Position numbers and translations under genes: made by a program. Shown here piece by piece: positions 1 to 8,041 of a stretch of DNA of 24,051 nt (positions are counted from its first letter, which is position 1; the number at the start of each line of letters is the position of its first letter). A model generated the notes under the pieces. It did not search any database and was not told where the DNA came from. It saw only the letters and a program-made list of their open reading frames with translations. Source of the DNA: Flavobacteriales bacterium (GTDB lineage Bacteria; Bacteroidota; Bacteroidia; Flavobacteriales_D; SKUL01). The DNA is taken from the NCBI GenBank assembly GCA_007129985.1, contig SKUL01000225.1:1-24051 (forward strand), in the 5' to 3' direction.

Positions 1-410
1 CCGCTGTTGTTGTCAACCTCAATTCTGTCGCCAATTTGAAAAGGCCTGCTGAATGCGAGCAGAATTCCGGCCAGGAAGTTTTCGCCAATGTCTTTGAAGG
101 CAATACCGATGATGATGGAAATAAATCCGGCTCCGGCCAGCAAGCCTGCAGTGAGTCTGCTCCAGCCCATTTCGCGCAGAAACAAGGAAACCCCAATCAC
201 AATCATTACCGCCATCACAATGTTTCCGATGAAACCAATGACCACGCCTTTTTCAGGCTTTTTGGCGGCTTGTTTCAGGAGTTGTTTTCTGATGAGCGAG
301 CCGATAAAACTGAAGAGCGTCAACAAAATGGCTCCAACAAGTAAATCCGCACCCTTATCTGAGAACCAGTCAAGGGTGTTATGCAGTTTTTCGGCAAGAT
401 TATCAATCAT
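1..410 (-). CDS. MscS-family mechanosensitive ion channel, N-terminal part (cut by left edge)
   Basis: The reading frame starts at 410 and is open to the left edge, giving about 136 residues with no stop. The product is an inner-membrane channel of the MscS type, which opens under membrane tension to release solutes during hypo-osmotic shock. Two hydrophobic helices lie near residues 22-42 and 57-78. A third segment has the small-residue-rich pore helix typical of MscS, followed by GENFLAGILLAFSRPFQIGD, which matches the family signature linking TM3 to the beta domain. The beta and C-terminal domains are outside the window. The start at 410 (MIDNLAEKL) is favoured because a -7-like box, TACCTTTC, lies just upstream; the ATG at 417 is out of frame. 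The gene is divergent from the secreted beta-propeller gene at 610. Family assignment is firm; subfamily is not. Confidence 0.9.
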   Translation of the reverse strand, partial: MIDNLAEKLHNTLDWFSDKGADLLVGAILLTLFSFIGSLIRKQLLKQAAKKPEKGVVIGFIGNIVMAVMIVIGVSLFLREMGWSRLTAGLLAGAGFISIIIGIAFKDIGENFLAGILLAFSRPFQIGDRIEVDNNS

Positions 411-429
411 GATGCATGCTTGGAGAGGT

Positions 430-463
430 GAAAGGTAGGTTTTTTCAGGTTCAGGGTTTGCAA
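430..463 (-). promoter_or_regulatory. Putative promoter of the MscS-family gene
   Basis: On the minus strand a TACCTTTC box (437-430) matches 7 of 8 positions of the Bacteroidota -7 consensus TAnnTTTG. A TTG at 463-461 lies 23 nt upstream, at the loose end of the accepted spacing. It would give a leader of roughly a dozen bases before the ATG at 410. Confidence 0.4.
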
Positions 464-585
464 GGCGGTGTATGACTTCCAGAATAGAGCTTCCGTTTGC
501 AAATCTTTCCGGCATTCTGATTACTACGGTATTTACCCCAGTAAAAAACGGTAAAAACGCTATAGCCTGGCATCACTGCTTGAAA

Positions 586-593
586 TATCTTTG
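586..593 (+). promoter_or_regulatory. Putative -7 promoter box upstream of the beta-propeller gene
   Basis: TATCTTTG is a full match to the Bacteroidota -7 consensus TAnnTTTG and sits 16 nt before the ATG at 610. No clear -33 TTG was found at the usual spacing. Its position supports translation from 610 rather than from the in-frame ATG at 472, which lies upstream of this box. Confidence 0.45.
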
Positions 594-609
594 CTTCAAA
601 CTTTTAACC

Positions 610-2709
610 ATGAGAACTATGAGAATCCTTGCCTGCCTGTTTTTCTTTTTCCAGTGTGCACATTTTGCCAACGCCCAATGGGAGCAGGTCACTTCCTTTA
701 ACGATGGCTTTGTTTACACACTCGAAGCAAATGACAACTACATCTTTGCAGGTACGTTAAGTGGGGTATTTCGCACCGAAGATCCGGCGCAGGGTTGGGA
801 GCAATTGAGCAACGGAGACCCGGGGCTGATGAGTCCAACGGTAAAAATTATTGACAATGTTTTATATGGCTACGGAAGTTTTACCCCGATTGTTCGATCC
901 ATGGATTGGGGGGATTCATGGGAGACGATTGACTTTGGTATCGGAGCCGATCCCTTTGTGCGAAGTGTTGTAAAAGTAGGAGATTATCTTGCGGTGGATG
1001 CTGGTGCTGCGGCAGTTTACAGCACAGATGATGGTCAAAGCTGGACAGTTAGTATGTATCCGGAATTTGTATTTGCCCCGATTTTCTCAGATGGGGCATA
1101 CGCATACCTTTGGAATAGCTCCGGTACTTTTTGGCGAACATCAGATTTTGAGAATTATGAAGAAACAGCCCTTAATCTGGAAGAATTCGGTTTTACGCGT
1201 GGTTTAGCCACCGATAACAGATTGTTTGTTTACAAAACGAATACTTTTCTCTACTCAGAAGACCAGGGAATTACCTGGGAAGAGGTTTCGGGAACGGACG
1301 TGTTGGAAAGTGGATTATTTGATGTAGCTGGCTTGGCGTACCGTCAAGGTTTGCTGTACGCTACGGTCACTCAGGGTCAGGATGCATTTGTATACGTGTC
1401 AGAAAACGAGGGTGATAGCTGGGTTGAATACCCTGTTCCAATGCAAGCCGGCCCATGGGACTTTATGCCCTTCAACGGAGAGCTATATGGAGCGGGTGTT
1501 TATTACAGTGTCGCTAAACTGGGGCCTGAAATGGAGCCTCAGGAAACATTGGGGCAAGGTATCCATGCCCCGACGTTGAGATACTTGAATCGCTCAGGAA
1601 ATGATTGGTATGCAGTTCCATTAATGAGGAAATTGCAACTTGCGTCAAATCAGTTTCAAACGGTTGAGCTCATTGAGCCATTTGGCAATGATGTGAATTA
1701 CGATGCAATTCGAATGCCCTTTCACTCGCAGTCCGGTGCTGTACTGGTGGCTGGTAGTGACCAATCCATTTTTTACAAGCCGCATGGTGCCACAGAGTGG
1801 ACCAATATCGCTGGAAATCTCTACGCTGATGGATTACTCTTTTCGTTTACCCAACCCGGTCAATTCATAGCTGAAGGAAATACGTACTTATACCTCACGA
1901 ATACAGGAGCAACGTTTCGGTCAGTCAATGCCGGTGAAAGCTGGAGCGCTTTGCCATTTGAAAACCAAAATGGCTTTTGCGAGGCGCTTGTTCATAACAA
2001 CAAGTTGTATATCGGAGGTCAATTGCAGGGTAGGCTATTGATCTCAGATGATTGGGGCGATACCTACAACGAGGAGGCTTTTGGTTTCGTAGGGAACATT
2101 CTACATGTTTTCGCCAACGGTACCACCATTCGGGCGTTTACCCCAAGCCATATAATTTACAGTGATGACAATGGCGATACATGGCAAACAATGGCGCTTC
2201 CAAACGGCATTATTCTGCGCACTGCACTCTATTCTGAAGGAATACTGCTGATTGGTACAAGCGACGGAAAAATTTATCGCTCTGATGACTTTGGAGACAA
2301 TTTTACCATGGTGAGCGAAGGACTTCCGGGCAGCCTGTACGAAATGGAGCGCATTGTGAGAGATGAGCACAATGTGTATGTCAATGTAAAAGATGGCACG
2401 ATGTGGCGGCGTCCTTTGGCTGAGTTGGGAATCATCACCTCAGTATCCGAAAACGAAGCCTTGTCTGAACGCGCATGGAGTGTTTTTCCCAATCCGGCCA
2501 GCAGCCAGGTTTATATCAACTGGCCCGAGCAGAGCAGGGGAGTGATTCGGGTTTTCAATACGCAGGGAGCTATGGTTACGGAGAAAACGACTGATGCAGG
2601 CCAGCAGAGCATAGATGTGTCCGGGCTTCCCGTTGGACAATACATACTCTCAGGTACCAATGCCGACGGGCAGTCTATGGGTTGGTTCCGTTTGGTGATT
2701 GTACGCTAG
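610..2709 (+). CDS. Secreted Asp-box (BNR-like) beta-propeller protein with T9SS type A sorting domain
   Basis: The protein has 699 residues from the ATG at 610 and a clear signal peptide (MRTMRILACLFFFFQCAHFA, cleavage near residue 23). The body carries sialidase/BNR-type Asp boxes of the form S-x-D-x-G-x-[ST]-[WFY]: near residues 96 (RSMDWGDSW), 137 (YSTDDGQSW), 215 (YSEDQGITW), 263 (VSENEGDSW), 437 (RSVNAGESW), 478 (ISDDWGDTY), 517 (YSDDNGDTW) and 557 (RSDDFGDNF). Such boxes mark blades of photosystem-stability-factor (Ycf48) or sialidase-like propellers. No sialidase catalytic triad was identified, so an enzyme activity is not claimed. Residues 623-699 form a T9SS type A C-terminal domain beginning WSVFPNPASSQ and ending LVIVR, implying export across the outer membrane and release or surface anchoring. 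An in-frame extension to ATG 472 is rejected because the signal peptide would be internal. Confidence 0.88.
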   Translation: MRTMRILACLFFFFQCAHFANAQWEQVTSFNDGFVYTLEANDNYIFAGTLSGVFRTEDPAQGWEQLSNGDPGLMSPTVKIIDNVLYGYGSFTPIVRSMDWGDSWETIDFGIGADPFVRSVVKVGDYLAVDAGAAAVYSTDDGQSWTVSMYPEFVFAPIFSDGAYAYLWNSSGTFWRTSDFENYEETALNLEEFGFTRGLATDNRLFVYKTNTFLYSEDQGITWEEVSGTDVLESGLFDVAGLAYRQGLLYATVTQGQDAFVYVSENEGDSWVEYPVPMQAGPWDFMPFNGELYGAGVYYSVAKLGPEMEPQETLGQGIHAPTLRYLNRSGNDWYAVPLMRKLQLASNQFQTVELIEPFGNDVNYDAIRMPFHSQSGAVLVAGSDQSIFYKPHGATEWTNIAGNLYADGLLFSFTQPGQFIAEGNTYLYLTNTGATFRSVNAGESWSALPFENQNGFCEALVHNNKLYIGGQLQGRLLISDDWGDTYNEEAFGFVGNILHVFANGTTIRAFTPSHIIYSDDNGDTWQTMALPNGIILRTALYSEGILLIGTSDGKIYRSDDFGDNFTMVSEGLPGSLYEMERIVRDEHNVYVNVKDGTMWRRPLAELGIITSVSENEALSERAWSVFPNPASSQVYINWPEQSRGVIRVFNTQGAMVTEKTTDAGQQSIDVSGLPVGQYILSGTNADGQSMGWFRLVIVR

Positions 2710-2765
2710 TTCAAATCTTCGCTTGCATGAAGCGCAACTTGCGTTTAGTAGTTTTTGGCTTTGCT

Positions 2766-2797
2766 TTTGGGTTAAGTAAGAGATTTTGCTACTTTTA
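2766..2797 (+). promoter_or_regulatory. Putative promoter of the SdrD-B/8-Cys protein gene
   Basis: TTTG (2766-2769), a 20-nt spacer, and TACTTTTA (2790-2797; one mismatch to TAnnTTTG). This gives an untranslated leader of roughly 85 nt before the ATG at 2888. Confidence 0.4.
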
Positions 2798-2887
2798 TGG
2801 CAACCAATTTGAGGCTTCGGCTTGTCCATCCAAACGAAATCTGCTTAGAATCTGGGCTCGCGTTTGCTTCAGCCAAACAATGCTGCC

Positions 2888-5800
2888 ATGAAAACCAACA
2901 CTACTTCACAAAAGAGTTTTTTCACAATATTAATCACGCTTCTCTTTTCTTTTTTCTTTTCAACTGGTCTAATTGCTCAGAATGAATGGACTGTTGCGGT
3001 CTGGTCAAACTCATGGGGCGATGAAACAATCTGGGAATTAAAAGACAGCACCGGAGCGGTTATTCTCGCCGGCGGTCCTTATGGAAATGGATACATGGAT
3101 AACCAGAGTGTTGAAACGAACAATGAGCCCCTGACCTTCACCATTGCCTCAGCTTTGGGCGATAATAACCCCTATTATGCTGTTTGGTGTGATGGTGTTG
3201 TATTAGAGGGTGTTGTAATGGAGCCAACGACGCACCTCTATAGTAACCTGGTTTGTGGTGTGTCCGTTAGCGAACAGGATCCAACTGTTAACGTAAGCGG
3301 ATTAGTTATCATAGACCAAAGCTGCAACGGACAGTTTGATGCCGAAGATATTGGCATGAGTGGAGTACCTGTTTTTAGTTCGGTGGACGGACTTTTGGGC
3401 AATAGCGGCATCAACGGTAATTTTAATTTTGAACTCAGCTTAGGCGTTGCACATGAGGTTTATACCGAACCAGCCCCCGGCTTCAACCAAACCATAAGTG
3501 TGTTTGTAGATGCTGCTGATACCAGTGCTGTATACTACGACCTTGTTTTATCTCAGTGCCCTGAATTTGACTATCATGACCTCGAAGTTATATGGTCGCA
3601 CGTGCCACAAACAGGTAATTTGTGGTCGCCCGGATTAATCAGGACATTTACCTTGTGTGCTGTTAATCAAGGCTCATTGCCGTCGGGTGGAGAACTCGTA
3701 TTTCAGGTTACCGCCGACCCTGTATTAATTGTTGACGATGGTGGCGGAATTGTAACGAGCAGCGGTGATTCACACGTTTTAACTTTTGAGTTCAGCACAT
3801 TGGCTCCCCAAAGTGAAGTTTGCTTTGAGTTATCGCTTCAGGTGGATACACTATTAGTCAGCACCACCACCATCAGCACCTCGGCAGAGGTAGTGCTCAC
3901 AACCACCGGAGGTTTGGATTACAACAGCTCAAACAATCAGGTATCTCAAAATTTTCAAAGCATAATTTCGGGTATTGGTGAGTACTTTTGCGATCAGTCT
4001 CAAAGCTTTCCCGGTTTCCCCGCAGACCTGGACTGTGAGATAGCGATATGTGCACAAGATCCATTTTGTTGTACGAATTTCTGGGATGGCGTCTGTGCAA
4101 GCATGGCCGCAAATACACCTGAGTGTGTCAACTGTTTGTGGAGTGCCTTGCTTAGTACAGTGGAAGGCAGTGCATTTATTGATTACAATTGCAACGGTGT
4201 ATGGGATTCTGAAGACATACCCTTTCCGGGCATACTAATCAGCACCAACCAAGGCACGGGTGGAAGCTTTGCCACAACCCTTGCTGATGGTACTTATGAG
4301 GGTGTAATTGAGCCCAGTTTGGTTCATATTATAAGTAGCCAATCTATGGCAGGCTATGATAGTCCGGACATGGTTGAAATCATCACGCCCCCGCTTGGAG
4401 AAGTGTTTAATGATGTGGACTTTGCCTATTGTCCCGTTCCGGATTATCACGACCTTTCAATAAGTTTAGCTGCTCTGGTGAGCGGAGAATTTTCTCTCCC
4501 GCAAAGTTTTCCGGTGTTACCCAATCATGAAATTTCTTTTGAAATATGTGTCTATAACAATGGTGCATGGGATGCCCTGGGAAGTGTGTTTTTTGAAGCG
4601 GATACCAGTGAGTTTTATAGCCTCGTGGATCTCAGTGGAGGCGGTGTTTTGAGTGACACGGGGGTGCTATGGGAAGATATAGAGTGGAGTGCCCTCGAAA
4701 CGAAATGTTTTACGGTAGAGTTTGTTCTCAATAGCGATGCGAACGTCGGAGAAACCGTTAATTTTCAAGCTTCGGTAGAACTTGATAATTCGTTTCCAGC
4801 CGATCAGGTTCCTGAAAACAATAATTCACAAATTTTTACTGCTACTGTTAGCGATTTAAGTGGTGGTCCCTATTGTGATCAGCCTCAGTCCACCGCAGGA
4901 TTCCCTTACGATCTCGCCTGTGAAAATGAGGTTTGTGCCATGGATGCGTGGTGTTGCAATACTCAATGGGACGCGGCCTGCGCTTTCTACACAGCCACAA
5001 TGCCTTCGTGCATAGGTTGTCTGGAGTCTTTTAATTCCGCCTCCGCATCGGGAAATGTGTTTGTGGATTTGGATTGCAATGGTGTTTTCGATGGAAATGA
5101 TGTGGCCGCAAGTGGAGTCAATGTTTTCCGAAACGCACAGCTAATCGCTTCAAGCAATCAATCGGGAGCTTACTCTTTATTGTTTCCCTTGAATGAAAAC
5201 GTATCACTTACTGTTGAGTCTTTACCGGGCTTTACGGTAAACGAGCACAACCTCTTTTCAGATGTCGTGCAAAACTTCTCCGACATTGACTTTGCACTTT
5301 GCCCAAGCTCTGATTTTATCAATCTCGGTGCGAGCATCACACCAATTGGTTTACCGCCCCGCCCGGGCTTTAGTCACACCTATAACCTTTGCATCGAAAA
5401 CATGGGTTCACTGCCATCCGGAGATTTTGAGGCGGTGCTCGACTTTTCGAATTTACCAAACGTGTCCGTGGTGGATGCAGCCGGAGGAACAGTTTCGGGT
5501 ACACAAATTACATGGTTGATGGACGACTTGGGTGTATTCCAGCAAAACTGCCTTAGCGTTACTTTCAATGTCGCTATTGGCACCCTACCTGGAACTATCA
5601 TGAATCCTGTGCTAAGCGTAAATACCTTACCAGACCCGTCCGCAGATTCTTATCCTGAAAACAACGTCCACTCCTTTACCCATGTAGTAGTAGCCGCCTT
5701 TGATCCCAACGATAAAACTGTAGATCAACCCCTGGTGAACCACACCGAAATTCCCGACGGAGAAGGAGTGGAGCTCGAATACCTGATTCGCTTTCAGAAC

Positions 5801-7030
5801 ACCGGTAACTTCTTTGCCACCTTTGTAAGAGTAGAAGATGAATTGCCCGATTTACTGGATTTGAATTCGCTAGAGATGATTCACGCCAGTCACGACTATG
5901 AAATCATCTTTCACGAAGGCCAGCACATCGAGTGGTTCTTCGACAATATCATGCTGCCCGACAGCACCACCGACGAACCCGGAAGTCATGGCCATATTCA
6001 CTTCCGCATCAAAACAGTGCCCGGTGTTCAGCTGGACGATGTGATTATGAACAAGGCCTACATCTACTTCGACTTCAAGGAGCCCGTAATTACTGAATAC
6101 GCCATAACTACGTTTATGGACTGTTCCGAAGGAAGCCTGAGCATTTTGGTCAATGAAACAGCCTGTACAGGTTTGCCTTTCACGCTTACGTCCAATAGAA
6201 CGGATTTTGATAATTACTCATGGGCCATCAACGGTCAAGCCTACACCGGTGAGGAATTGGAATTTACCTCCTTTGGTGAAGTTGTAACAGCTGAATTAAT
6301 CACTACAAATGCGGTTTGTACACTCACTGCAACCCTTGAAATACCCTTGCTGCCATCGCCGTCCATTGACTTTACCATGGATGGTTTTGTGGTTTGCGGG
6401 TTGGATACTCCGCTGGAGATATCGGCTGAAGGGGAGGTAAACTGGTACCTGAACGATGTTTGGGTTGCTGAGGGCCATACGGTGAACCTCGATGAATCGG
6501 GCATGTACACGCTGATTGCAGAGAATGAGTGTGGAGTGGTGGAAGTTGATGTTCCGGTACAGATTGCGGATATGCCCGACGAGGTAACCCTCGAATTTGA
6601 CGGCGGACAATTGGTGGTTTCTCCGGAAGGCAGCAGTTATATGTGGTTCCTTGATGGACTGCCTTACAGCCAGGAAGGTCCGGCCATTACCCCCACAGAA
6701 TCGGGCGAGTATTCTGTGATCGTGTATTTTGACGACACTTACTGTAGTATGACGAGCAATATGGTAGTGGTATCTGTTTCGGTGCAGGAACTTCTTGAAA
6801 ACACCGTTACGATTTTCCCCAACCCCACTACTGACGTGGCCATTCTTGAGCTTCCTGTGGGTATGTGGTACGTGCAATTGCTCGACGCCACCGGCAAACA
6901 GGTTCTTAATCTAGGAAACGTCAACACCACACGCCATGAATTGAATGTACACGGCCTTGCAACAGGGCTTTATTTTGTTCAGGTGCAATCAGAAGACGGA
7001 GCGGTGGTGAAGAAGTTGGTGGTGAGGTAG
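2888..7030 (+). CDS. Large secreted modular adhesin-like protein: three SdrD-B-like modules, two 8-Cys motifs, DUF7619-like domain, T9SS type A sorting domain
   Basis: The protein has 1380 residues from the ATG at 2888, with an N-terminal signal peptide (hydrophobic core SFFTILITLLFSFFF, cleavage near LIAQ). Three modules start near residues 138, 427 and 722. Each opens with a Ca-binding-like loop (IDQSCNGQFDAED, IDYNCNGVWDSED, VDLDCNGVFDGND), as in SdrD-B/Cna-B-like folds, followed by a DUF11-like beta domain opening DYHDL, DYHDL or DFINL (residues 228, 519, 809). Residues 368-416 and 663-711 carry an 8-cysteine motif with identical spacing. Residues about 938-1075 (FDPNDKTV to YIYFDFKEPV) match the DUF7619 domain common before Bacteroidota sorting signals. 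Ig-like segments follow, and residues about 1307-1380 are a T9SS type A domain (IFPNPTTD to KLVVR). No catalytic motif was seen; adhesion or matrix function is inferred. The codon at 2864 lies before the signal peptide and is an unlikely start. Confidence 0.88.
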   Translation: MKTNTTSQKSFFTILITLLFSFFFSTGLIAQNEWTVAVWSNSWGDETIWELKDSTGAVILAGGPYGNGYMDNQSVETNNEPLTFTIASALGDNNPYYAVWCDGVVLEGVVMEPTTHLYSNLVCGVSVSEQDPTVNVSGLVIIDQSCNGQFDAEDIGMSGVPVFSSVDGLLGNSGINGNFNFELSLGVAHEVYTEPAPGFNQTISVFVDAADTSAVYYDLVLSQCPEFDYHDLEVIWSHVPQTGNLWSPGLIRTFTLCAVNQGSLPSGGELVFQVTADPVLIVDDGGGIVTSSGDSHVLTFEFSTLAPQSEVCFELSLQVDTLLVSTTTISTSAEVVLTTTGGLDYNSSNNQVSQNFQSIISGIGEYFCDQSQSFPGFPADLDCEIAICAQDPFCCTNFWDGVCASMAANTPECVNCLWSALLSTVEGSAFIDYNCNGVWDSEDIPFPGILISTNQGTGGSFATTLADGTYEGVIEPSLVHIISSQSMAGYDSPDMVEIITPPLGEVFNDVDFAYCPVPDYHDLSISLAALVSGEFSLPQSFPVLPNHEISFEICVYNNGAWDALGSVFFEADTSEFYSLVDLSGGGVLSDTGVLWEDIEWSALETKCFTVEFVLNSDANVGETVNFQASVELDNSFPADQVPENNNSQIFTATVSDLSGGPYCDQPQSTAGFPYDLACENEVCAMDAWCCNTQWDAACAFYTATMPSCIGCLESFNSASASGNVFVDLDCNGVFDGNDVAASGVNVFRNAQLIASSNQSGAYSLLFPLNENVSLTVESLPGFTVNEHNLFSDVVQNFSDIDFALCPSSDFINLGASITPIGLPPRPGFSHTYNLCIENMGSLPSGDFEAVLDFSNLPNVSVVDAAGGTVSGTQITWLMDDLGVFQQNCLSVTFNVAIGTLPGTIMNPVLSVNTLPDPSADSYPENNVHSFTHVVVAAFDPNDKTVDQPLVNHTEIPDGEGVELEYLIRFQNTGNFFATFVRVEDELPDLLDLNSLEMIHASHDYEIIFHEGQHIEWFFDNIMLPDSTTDEPGSHGHIHFRIKTVPGVQLDDVIMNKAYIYFDFKEPVITEYAITTFMDCSEGSLSILVNETACTGLPFTLTSNRTDFDNYSWAINGQAYTGEELEFTSFGEVVTAELITTNAVCTLTATLEIPLLPSPSIDFTMDGFVVCGLDTPLEISAEGEVNWYLNDVWVAEGHTVNLDESGMYTLIAENECGVVEVDVPVQIADMPDEVTLEFDGGQLVVSPEGSSYMWFLDGLPYSQEGPAITPTESGEYSVIVYFDDTYCSMTSNMVVVSVSVQELLENTVTIFPNPTTDVAILELPVGMWYVQLLDATGKQVLNLGNVNTTRHELNVHGLATGLYFVQVQSEDGAVVKKLVVR

Positions 7031-7124
7031 CTTGCATGATGTCCCGTTCAAGAGGCGCGGCCATTGACCTTTTTTAAGACGAGGGAATTCCATTCGTTTC
7101 ATCCCTTTCGTTACCTTTTGCTGC

Positions 7125-7976
7125 ATGAACAGCAACAAGAATGCTATGCGCATCTTTATGACAGGTGCCACCTCGGGATTGGGGAAAGAGGCCGCAATAA
7201 CCTTGGCAGGTGAGGGAGCGCAACTCTGGTATCTGAGCAGAAATAAGGAGTTGTCGGACGCCCTTTCGAAAGAATTTAAACAGCGATACCCTGATTCTCC
7301 GGGCCAATTGATACCAGTTAAAGGAGATTTGGCTGATTTACAGTCGGTAAAAGCAGCATGCGAGGCTGTGATGAAAGAAACGGACTACCTTGATGTACTC
7401 ATTTACAACGCTGGTATCTGGAATTTCAGCTTTCGTGAAACCAAAGACGGTTTAGAAGAAACGTGGCAGGTAAATGTGCTTTCTCACGTGCTGATTACCA
7501 ATTTGCTGATTTCACAGCTCAAAAAAGGCTCTGACCCGAAAATCCTGCTCACTGCCTCAGGGCTTCATCAGGGCAAAATCTATTTTGATGACCCCGGGTT
7601 CAGGGCCTCTTTCAGTGGTTTTAAGTCGTACCGACAATCCAAGCTGGCCATGATGTTGCTTACCAGACATTGGGCAAAGGTTTTGGAAGGTGAGGGGGTG
7701 TTGGTATGCTGCCAGCACCCGGGATTGGTGGATACACGACTTGGGAGAGACGCAGGCTGGTTTGCTCGCTGGTTCTTCAAGACTTTTGGGCGGACTCCGG
7801 AAAAAGGCGCTGAAACCCTTATTTATCTGGCACAATCAAATTCAAACCAACTCGAAGCAGGAGCCTTCTACAAGGATAAGAAGGTGCATAAAACCACAGC
7901 CTATAGCTACCGTCTGGACGAAGCCGAAAAACTCGAAAACACCTTACAAAAGGAGCTTGCGGACCGAGGCTTATGA
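7125..7976 (+). CDS. Short-chain dehydrogenase/reductase (retinol-dehydrogenase-like SDR)
   Basis: The product is a 283-residue soluble NAD(P)-dependent oxidoreductase. The Rossmann glycine motif TGATSGLG spans residues 13-20, the structural YNAG motif residues 94-97, the probable catalytic Ser is S145 in TASGLHQG, and the active-site YRQSK spans residues 169-173. The roughly 24-residue gap between catalytic Ser and Tyr and the later CCQHPGLVDTRL motif resemble the retinol dehydrogenase/WWOX-like group of SDRs, whose members act on varied alcohols and ketones. The substrate cannot be read from sequence. An alternative start at 7146 (MRIFMTGATSG) would place the Rossmann motif at the more usual distance, and a -7-like TACCTTTT at 7112-7119 lies only 5 nt before 7125, which mildly favours 7146. 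The gene follows the large secreted protein after 94 nt and is probably independent of it. Confidence 0.92.
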   Translation: MNSNKNAMRIFMTGATSGLGKEAAITLAGEGAQLWYLSRNKELSDALSKEFKQRYPDSPGQLIPVKGDLADLQSVKAACEAVMKETDYLDVLIYNAGIWNFSFRETKDGLEETWQVNVLSHVLITNLLISQLKKGSDPKILLTASGLHQGKIYFDDPGFRASFSGFKSYRQSKLAMMLLTRHWAKVLEGEGVLVCCQHPGLVDTRLGRDAGWFARWFFKTFGRTPEKGAETLIYLAQSNSNQLEAGAFYKDKKVHKTTAYSYRLDEAEKLENTLQKELADRGL

Positions 7977-8015
7977 TGTGCTGATGCATTGGTGGTTATT
8001 TCAATCGGTTTGTGC

Positions 8016-8023
8016 TATATTTA
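8016..8023 (+). promoter_or_regulatory. Putative -7 box of comEC
   Basis: TATATTTA matches TAnnTTTG at 7 of 8 positions. It sits 18 nt before the ATG at 8042, so transcription would start downstream of the alternative in-frame start at 8012. That decides the start in favour of 8042. Confidence 0.4.
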
Positions 8024-8041
8024 TGGACACAAACGGTTGTT

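Noticed and set aside
36..438. Two overlapping plus-strand frames at the left edge
   Set aside because: They oppose the MscS-family frame, which has a clear family signature; neither has domain features.
472..609. In-frame N-terminal extension of the beta-propeller protein
   Set aside because: It would bury the signal peptide inside the protein and lies upstream of the TATCTTTG box at 586-593.
2718..2745. Possible terminator hairpin after the beta-propeller gene (CGCTT/AAGCG)
   Set aside because: Five-base-pair stem without an adjacent T-tract; too weak to call.
6296..6877. 193-codon frame on the minus strand inside the SdrD-B/8-Cys gene
   Set aside because: Antisense to a well-supported coding region, basic His/Arg-rich composition typical of a shadow frame, no domain.
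2721..7040. Repeated GCTTGCATGA after the stop codons of the first two secreted-protein genes
   Set aside because: A 10-mer shared between two AT/GC-balanced intergenic sites with no further similarity; likely chance.
8012..8041. Ten-codon N-terminal extension of ComEC
   Set aside because: The TATATTTA box at 8016-8023 lies within it, and the family normally begins near the MKINFWRTVP segment.
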